Both the position numbers and the translations under genes were made by a program. A DNA stretch of 64,000 bases from Desulfosporosinus shakirovi (lineage in GTDB: Bacteria; Bacillota; Desulfitobacteriia; Desulfitobacteriales; Desulfitobacteriaceae), in the NCBI RefSeq assembly GCF_020595055.1, contig NZ_JAJDOO010000024.1:1-64000 (forward strand), read 5' to 3'. Each line of letters begins with the position of its first letter. Within the stretch, counting starts at the first letter, position 1. Positions 59,653 to 64,000 of this stretch are shown one piece after another. The notes below the pieces were generated by a model. That model saw only the letters and a program-made list of their open reading frames with translations, had not been told where the DNA came from and searched no databases.

Positions 59653-59793
59653 TTAGGCAGGCCTGTAACAAACCTTTATAAAAGTTGTTACAGGCCCTTT
59701 GATATTAGCGAAGCAGACCATTGACAGGCCTAATACGCCAAACGCTGTCGGATCTGCGCCCGTATAACTAATTTTAAGTTCTTGTGTGCTCAT
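59653..59793 (-). pseudogene. Truncated start of an acetate/succinate transporter gene (YaaH/AceTr family)
   Basis: A 46-codon frame starts MSTQELKISYTGADPTAFG and continues VLGLSMVCFANIKG, which resembles the first segment of acetate-uptake transporters (ADPTxxGLxGLAM), with AAGGGGA upstream of the ATG. After about 33 codons it runs into a hairpin repeat and stops; the other five membrane segments are missing. The family assignment rests on a short match. Confidence 0.45.
59660..59696. repeat. Hairpin repeat, third copy (single hairpin)
   Basis: GGCCTGTAACAA pairs perfectly with TTGTTACAGGCC. The core TGTAACAAACCTT is identical to the second hairpin of the repeat before ligA (39891-39928). 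It forms the 3' end of the truncated transporter frame. Confidence 0.55.
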
Positions 59794-60113
59794 TGAGTTT
59801 CCCCTTTTCTAAGTAGTTATATGTCACAGTTTGTAGTAATATAGTTAAGGAATTCATTAGTCTTAGGTATAAATGTATAAATCCGGACGAAATAATTTAA
59901 CTTTATCCTCCCTTCTATCGTGCATACCAAACAGATTTAGCTTTAAGATTCACTAGCCACCTTGATCGTCCCCAAATCAGGCGATTCCGAATCTACTGAT
60001 TTATTTTGCAGTTTATATGCCATCCACTAAAGTTATGCTTAATTCTTAAGAATTCCCTGCAGCAACAAGCTTCTGCCCCTTTTACCTTTAACTTATCATT
60101 AGAAAGCTTTATT

Positions 60114-60137
60114 ATACATGTATCCGTCAGTTTACAT
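60114..60137. promoter_or_regulatory. TACATGT-type site upstream of the DUF815 gene, copy 1
   Basis: ATACATGTATCC-N5-TTTACAT, of the same form as the proximal sites at the two sigma-54 operons. About 138 nt upstream of the DUF815 start. No sigma-54 promoter was found here. Nothing else is supported in 59794-60110. Confidence 0.45.
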
Positions 60138-60199
60138 CTTTTGACCCTTACATCAATTAATTATAGTACTACTTGCAGAGTAAGTCTGTTTGCAACCAG

Positions 60200-60223
60200 A
60201 TACATGTAGATATTAGTTTACAC
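60200..60223. promoter_or_regulatory. TACATGT-type site upstream of the DUF815 gene, copy 2
   Basis: ATACATGTAGATATTAGT followed by TTACAC. It matches the proximal site of the second sigma-54 operon in 20 of 24 positions and lies 51 nt before the DUF815 start, 86 nt from copy 1. Confidence 0.5.
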
Positions 60224-60274
60224 TAACAATCTTAAATTCTATAAAGAAGAAAAATCAGATGGAGGAACTATTGA

Positions 60275-61627
60275 ATGGAGCAAAATAAATTAACGACTAC
60301 TTTACTGGCATTAGATTCTCTTTCTATTTATAGAGGCTTGCTGGATGATAACGTTTTAAGCAGGCTGAAGTCACTAATTAGTTGCGTAAACCAAGCAACT
60401 AATGAATTTAGAGACGTTGTGAATTTATATAATGATTTTTATTTTGAATTGGCCAAAAGCGGTACGGTATCTTTACAAGAATACATAATCGACAAAATAG
60501 TTTTCGATGAAAATTCATTCACTTTTAAGCCGCAAGCTGTACAAACCAGTGAGTATAACAATTTTCTTGAAAAGGCAGTTGCCAACGATTTAAAAGGGCT
60601 TCAGCAGGTTTCAAAGCTTACGCCAGGGTTGCTTAAAGCAAAAATAACCGAGACATTTGCTAATAACAGCTATAAACCCTTCATCGAGGTACTCCCCGAT
60701 TGGGTATCAGAGTACCAGCCTTCTAATAGTCCTGCTCATATACAACAAATAAAAGAACTGTTTAGCCTCTCTAATCATTGGGATGAGTGTCTAGATGAGC
60801 TTAACCATTTCTATAAAAACTATGGTTGTGGTCTATTTGCTCGTTATATCGCCTTTGTATGGGAAAAAACTGATGGGCAAGGTTATCTTAAGGGGATAGA
60901 CAGTCCTGATCCCATCACATTGAATGAACTTGTAGAATACCAGAAGGAACGGTCAAGAGTAATCGAAAATACTTTACAGTTTCTGAAAGGTTTTCCCTCC
61001 AACAATGTACTATTATACGGTGATAGGGGTACCGGGAAATCATCGACTGTCAAAGCGATACTCAACCGTTATCATACCCAGGGCTTGCGCATGGTTGAAG
61101 TTCCCAAAGCCTATCTCGCCGACTTCCCCTTGATTATTAGACACCTGAAAAACAGGGCTCAAAAGTTTATTATTTTCGTTGATGATCTAGTATTTGGGGA
61201 TAATGAAGAAAACTACACTTCTCTCAAGGCAGTACTAGAGGGTGGTCTTGAAAGTAAAACATCTAACATCTTGATCTATGCCACTTCCAATCGCAGACAT
61301 CTGGTCAAGGAGTACTTTAGTGAAAGGGCTGGCTTGCACTCAGGCAACCATAACGAAGAAGTTCATGCAGGGGATAGTATGCAGGAGAAGCTTTCCCTCG
61401 CAGATCGCTTTGGCATAAATGTTGTATTCTCTTCACCCGATCAAAACCGTTATCTTAAAATTGTTGAAGGAATTGCTTCCAGCAGAAATTTAAAAATTAA
61501 CAAGGAACGATTGCAACGAGAGGCCTTGCAATGGGCACTATGGTATAACGGACGTTCTGCCAGGACTGCCCGACAGTTTGTAGATTGGATCGAAGGACAT
61601 GATTCACTTGAAGATCAAAATGACTAG
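60275..61627 (+). CDS. DUF815-family AAA+ ATPase
   Basis: P-loop ATPase of unknown function. Seen: N-terminal helical half of about 230 residues, then LLYGDRGTGKSSTVKAIL (Walker A), KFIIFVDDLVFGDNEENYTSLKAVLEGG (Walker B region, only partly quoted), YATSNRRHLVKEYF and a C-terminal GRSARTARQFVDWIEG lid. 450 aa, full length. ATG follows ATGGAGG. Single-gene unit with its own terminator. Two sites in front of it resemble those of the sigma-54 acyl-CoA operons. Confidence 0.88.
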   Translation: MEQNKLTTTLLALDSLSIYRGLLDDNVLSRLKSLISCVNQATNEFRDVVNLYNDFYFELAKSGTVSLQEYIIDKIVFDENSFTFKPQAVQTSEYNNFLEKAVANDLKGLQQVSKLTPGLLKAKITETFANNSYKPFIEVLPDWVSEYQPSNSPAHIQQIKELFSLSNHWDECLDELNHFYKNYGCGLFARYIAFVWEKTDGQGYLKGIDSPDPITLNELVEYQKERSRVIENTLQFLKGFPSNNVLLYGDRGTGKSSTVKAILNRYHTQGLRMVEVPKAYLADFPLIIRHLKNRAQKFIIFVDDLVFGDNEENYTSLKAVLEGGLESKTSNILIYATSNRRHLVKEYFSERAGLHSGNHNEEVHAGDSMQEKLSLADRFGINVVFSSPDQNRYLKIVEGIASSRNLKINKERLQREALQWALWYNGRSARTARQFVDWIEGHDSLEDQND

Positions 61628-61630
61628 TCA

Positions 61631-61667
61631 AAAAGAAGGCAAGCAGGATTTCTGCTTGCCTTCTTTT
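61631..61667. terminator. Two-way terminator between DUF815 and the glycosylase gene
   Basis: AAAAGAAGGCAAGCAG pairs perfectly with CTGCTTGCCTTCTTTT around a 5-nt loop, with T runs on both strands. It serves two convergent genes. Confidence 0.9.
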
Positions 61668-61676
61668 TATCATTTA

Positions 61677-62180
61677 TCAGTTACCACTCTTTAAAAAACC
61701 CTTGATACTCCCCCACTCCCTAAGCTTTTCTTCATATTTTTTAGTATTCGCCGGGCTAGAAGATGTAAGCTTCAGAAACCTTATATCGGGCAGGGCTTCA
61801 AATCCGACCCATTTTTTGTAGGTCTCATAGGCCTTTCCTCCATTAAATAAAACTGTTTTTATACTGGGATAGGCCTTAAACAGGCCCCTGAAATTGTTTA
61901 CTTTTTCTTCCTTGATAGCTGAATCCAGGCTACCTTCTCGCAAACAATTTTCGATGACATCCCACAAGGCAATCCCCTTACTCTTGACAAATGAAACCCG
62001 TTCTTCAAAGCTCCTGCTGGGTTCCAATTCAAAGAGGGCATAGATTAACTTCCAAAATTGGTTCCTTGGATTGGCATAATACTCTTGTAATCTTAACGAT
62101 TCTACCCCAGGCATTGACCCTAGGATTAATATACGCGAACGTTCATCCACAATGGGTTTAAATGAACTTACTTGACTCAT
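61677..62180 (-). CDS. DNA-deoxyinosine (hypoxanthine) glycosylase, UDG superfamily
   Basis: Base-excision enzyme of the uracil-DNA glycosylase fold. Seen: ILGSMPGVESLRLQEYYANP followed by RNQFW, with the motif typical of the mug/inosine glycosylase group; WDVIENCLREGSLDSAI; VLFNGGKAYETYKK; and LTSSSPANTKKY, the SSPAN motif near the C terminus. 167 aa. ATG follows GGGGAGG. Removes deaminated bases; which base is preferred here is not shown. Confidence 0.87.
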   Translation of the reverse strand: MSQVSSFKPIVDERSRILILGSMPGVESLRLQEYYANPRNQFWKLIYALFELEPSRSFEERVSFVKSKGIALWDVIENCLREGSLDSAIKEEKVNNFRGLFKAYPSIKTVLFNGGKAYETYKKWVGFEALPDIRFLKLTSSSPANTKKYEEKLREWGSIKGFLKSGN

Positions 62181-62226
62181 TTATCATTCCTCCCCATGGC
62201 TTCTGCATAACCTTGCCCTACTCACT

Positions 62227-62724
62227 TTAATCGATTCCAACTGTCTCACTCCTTCGCTCAAGCAATACGACATCACGCCAAAGGCCATTCAGCTTTCCCA
62301 TTTTCTTACGGAGACCCACTTCTCTAAAACCGCATTTGGTATGCATGACCAAACTCGCCATATTTTCAGGAAAAATACCGGATTGTAAAGTCCAAAATCC
62401 CTCGAGTTCTGAGCATCTGATTATTTCTTTCAGAAGCAGAGGCCCGATTCCTTGTCCCCTGTGATTAAGGGATATATAAAGACTGACTTCTCCTACACCC
62501 GTATAAACACATCGACTTGAGCCAGGACTTAATACAGCCCACCCAGTAACTTGATCTCCGTCGGTTGCTACCAACCGACATGACTTAACGTGGTCACGAT
62601 CCCACGCCTCCCAACTGGGAGCCTCGGTCTCAAAGGTAGCGTTTCCAGTTTCGATTCCTTCAGTATAAATGTCCCTTACTTGTCCCCAGTCTTGAGGAGA
62701 CAGCTCTCTAATGATATAGTTCAT
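62227..62724 (-). CDS. GNAT-family N-acetyltransferase (phosphinothricin-acetyltransferase-like)
   Basis: Acetyl-CoA-dependent transferase. Seen: IRELSPQDWGQVRDIYTEGI and ATFETEAPSWEAWD at the start, as in PAT/Bar proteins; VSLYISLNHRGQGIGPLLLK, the acetyl-CoA-binding RGxGxG-type loop; LQSGIFPENMASLVMHTKCGF. About 165 aa. ATG at 62724 follows GAGGG; a TTG one codon earlier is possible. Natural substrate could be an amino acid analogue such as methionine sulfoximine. Confidence 0.87.
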   Translation of the reverse strand: MNYIIRELSPQDWGQVRDIYTEGIETGNATFETEAPSWEAWDRDHVKSCRLVATDGDQVTGWAVLSPGSSRCVYTGVGEVSLYISLNHRGQGIGPLLLKEIIRCSELEGFWTLQSGIFPENMASLVMHTKCGFREVGLRKKMGKLNGLWRDVVLLERRSETVGID

Positions 62725-62791
62725 CAATTAATCCCTCTCCTATTCAGTTTGCAGTGGAAACTTAGAGATACTGAACTTCATGAAGTTGTGA

Positions 62792-63022
62792 TTACCTTAA
62801 ACGTTTCTCTAAACTGAGCAAGTCCTCGATTCGTTCACTCATATAAGCATGAGAATCTTCTATCCCCTGGTTATAAATATAAGGGCCTATGTTATTTATT
62901 ATGAAATCAAGAAGGAGTTCAGCGCCTAAATTACTAAGTTCTTCATCCCTCTCGTTCCAGAAGTGTCTCTTAAGATCCTCAGTAAGAACCCCTCTAACCT
63001 CTTTTTTTAAGTCTATCTCCAT
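62792..63022 (-). CDS. DUF2164 family small protein
   Basis: 76-aa protein of unknown function. Seen: charged N-terminal helix (LTEDLKRHFWNERDEEL), then LGAELLLDFIINNIGPYIYNQ, the hallmark of DUF2164, and a helical tail. ATG at 63022 has AGGG 9 nt upstream; a TTG three codons earlier is the alternative. Stands alone, minus strand. Confidence 0.8.
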   Translation of the reverse strand: MEIDLKKEVRGVLTEDLKRHFWNERDEELSNLGAELLLDFIINNIGPYIYNQGIEDSHAYMSERIEDLLSLEKRLR

Positions 63023-63202
63023 CTTCCGCAACCCTAATCGCCCCTTTTCGTTAATTTATCGTGTTAAGTAAATCTATTATATCAAAAATTATTAAAGTAT
63101 CTTAATTCTAAGTCGCTGTTTGATTAGTTCAATAATACTAATGAATAAAAACCCTCCGATTGGATAATAATGTAAACACACCTGAAAGGAGCTTAACATA
63201 AA

Positions 63203-63559
63203 ATGGATGATTATTTTGATAACCTTGACAGCACTGAACTTAACTTAAAGTACTTTACCGAACACCATGGGGATATTTACGATGCCTATGAAAAATATGG
63301 TCATTTAATACATATGGATGGCGGCCCCTTAGATGAGAAAACATGTTGGCTAATAAAAGTAGCACTGTCCACTGAGTGCCAATACCCGAGGGCTTTAAGA
63401 ACCCACATTTTAAAGGCCATAAAAAGCGGATGTACTAAGGAGGAAATAGAACACGCCATTCTTTTAGTGGCTCCCAGTGCAGGATTTCCAAGAACCATGC
63501 AAGGGGTTTTAATTCTGAGGAACTTATTAAACGAAGCAGAAGGAAATTCACTTAACTAA
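63203..63559 (+). CDS. Carboxymuconolactone decarboxylase/AhpD-like protein
   Basis: Small all-helical protein of the CMD/AhpD family. Seen: YGHLIHMDGGPLDEKTCWLIKVAL, then STECQYPRALRTHILKAIKSG (only partly quoted as family pattern) and TKEEIEHAILLVAPSAGFP. The usual CxxC pair is reduced to a single cysteine followed by a histidine, so the peroxidase-type disulfide chemistry is probably lost. 118 aa. ATG follows AAAGGAG. Confidence 0.85.
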   Translation: MDDYFDNLDSTELNLKYFTEHHGDIYDAYEKYGHLIHMDGGPLDEKTCWLIKVALSTECQYPRALRTHILKAIKSGCTKEEIEHAILLVAPSAGFPRTMQGVLILRNLLNEAEGNSLN

Positions 63560-63629
63560 CTCTATATTTGTAATTGAGAAATAACAAATCCATAGGACCT
63601 TAATATTTCAAGGCATAGATTTTAATGTT

Positions 63630-63657
63630 AGCCCTCTGCCATTTAGGTATGAGGGCT
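63630..63657 (+). terminator. Terminator after the AhpD-like gene
   Basis: AGCCCTC pairs with GAGGGCT around a 14-nt loop, about 70 nt after the stop. The T-rich tail is weak. Confidence 0.5.
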
Positions 63658-63744
63658 TACTATTTGGCCATTCCTATCTAAATCCCTTGTTTTCCGTCCT
63701 TACTTTTAAAATTCTGCAACCTATACCTTATTGTGATAAAATGA

Positions 63745-64000
<256 letters not shown>

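Overview
The window looks like a chromosome segment of an anaerobic, spore-former-type Firmicute close to Desulfosporosinus/Desulfitobacterium (Peptococcaceae). This is inferred from the gatCAB-ligA-ppaC-pcrA housekeeping run, corrinoid methyltransferase modules, sigma-54-controlled beta-oxidation operons, frequent TTG/GTG starts behind strong Shine-Dalgarno sites, and low GC. No tRNA, rRNA or CRISPR array was recognised.

Region 1 (248-14405, all minus strand) is a defence island that matches a BREX type 4 system: an XRE-type regulator, an unrecognised 726-aa protein, BrxP (PAPS-reductase-like PP-loop enzyme with Fe-S motifs), BrxC, PglZ, BrxL, a 65-aa CxxC/CxxC protein and a cysteine desulfurase. 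Sulfur mobilisation plus a DndC-like enzyme points to DNA sulfur modification. A complete IS1182-type insertion sequence (14624-16317, 6-bp target duplication) sits just upstream.

Region 2 (16544-32503) holds an rRNA methyltransferase, a CPBP protease and two short-chain acyl-CoA operons around a PAS/sigma-54 activator. One operon is hbd-crt-acyl-CoA dehydrogenase-thiolase-CoA transferase. The other is a membrane protein, CoA transferase, thiolase and acyl-CoA dehydrogenase. Each has a TGGCAT-N5-TTGCA promoter with a proximal palindromic site about 94 bp and a distal site about 168 bp upstream of the -24 element. The membrane protein gene is split by a one-base slip in a G run.

Region 3 (32504-44321) is nifV-like homocitrate synthase, gatB/gatA/gatC, ligA, Mn-dependent pyrophosphatase and pcrA. 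PcrA carries a 360-aa intein. A two-hairpin repeat flanks ligA.

Region 4 (44706-52833) is a corrinoid methyl-transfer locus: ASKHA/ferredoxin reactivase, MFS exporter, two corrinoid proteins, a UroD-type methyltransferase, a methyltetrahydrofolate-type methyltransferase, a previously uncalled 56-aa protein, and a HutC-type GntR regulator. Its predicted operator GTCTATAC lies 16-17 nt downstream of the -10 box of two promoters.

Region 5 (52951-64000) contains asnS, a chemoreceptor with a possible attenuator leader, DUF523, a membrane MutS-like ATPase, a gene remnant and a large palindrome, a DUF815 ATPase, a DNA glycosylase, an acetyltransferase, DUF2164, an AhpD-like protein and the start of an ABC-F gene cut by the window end.
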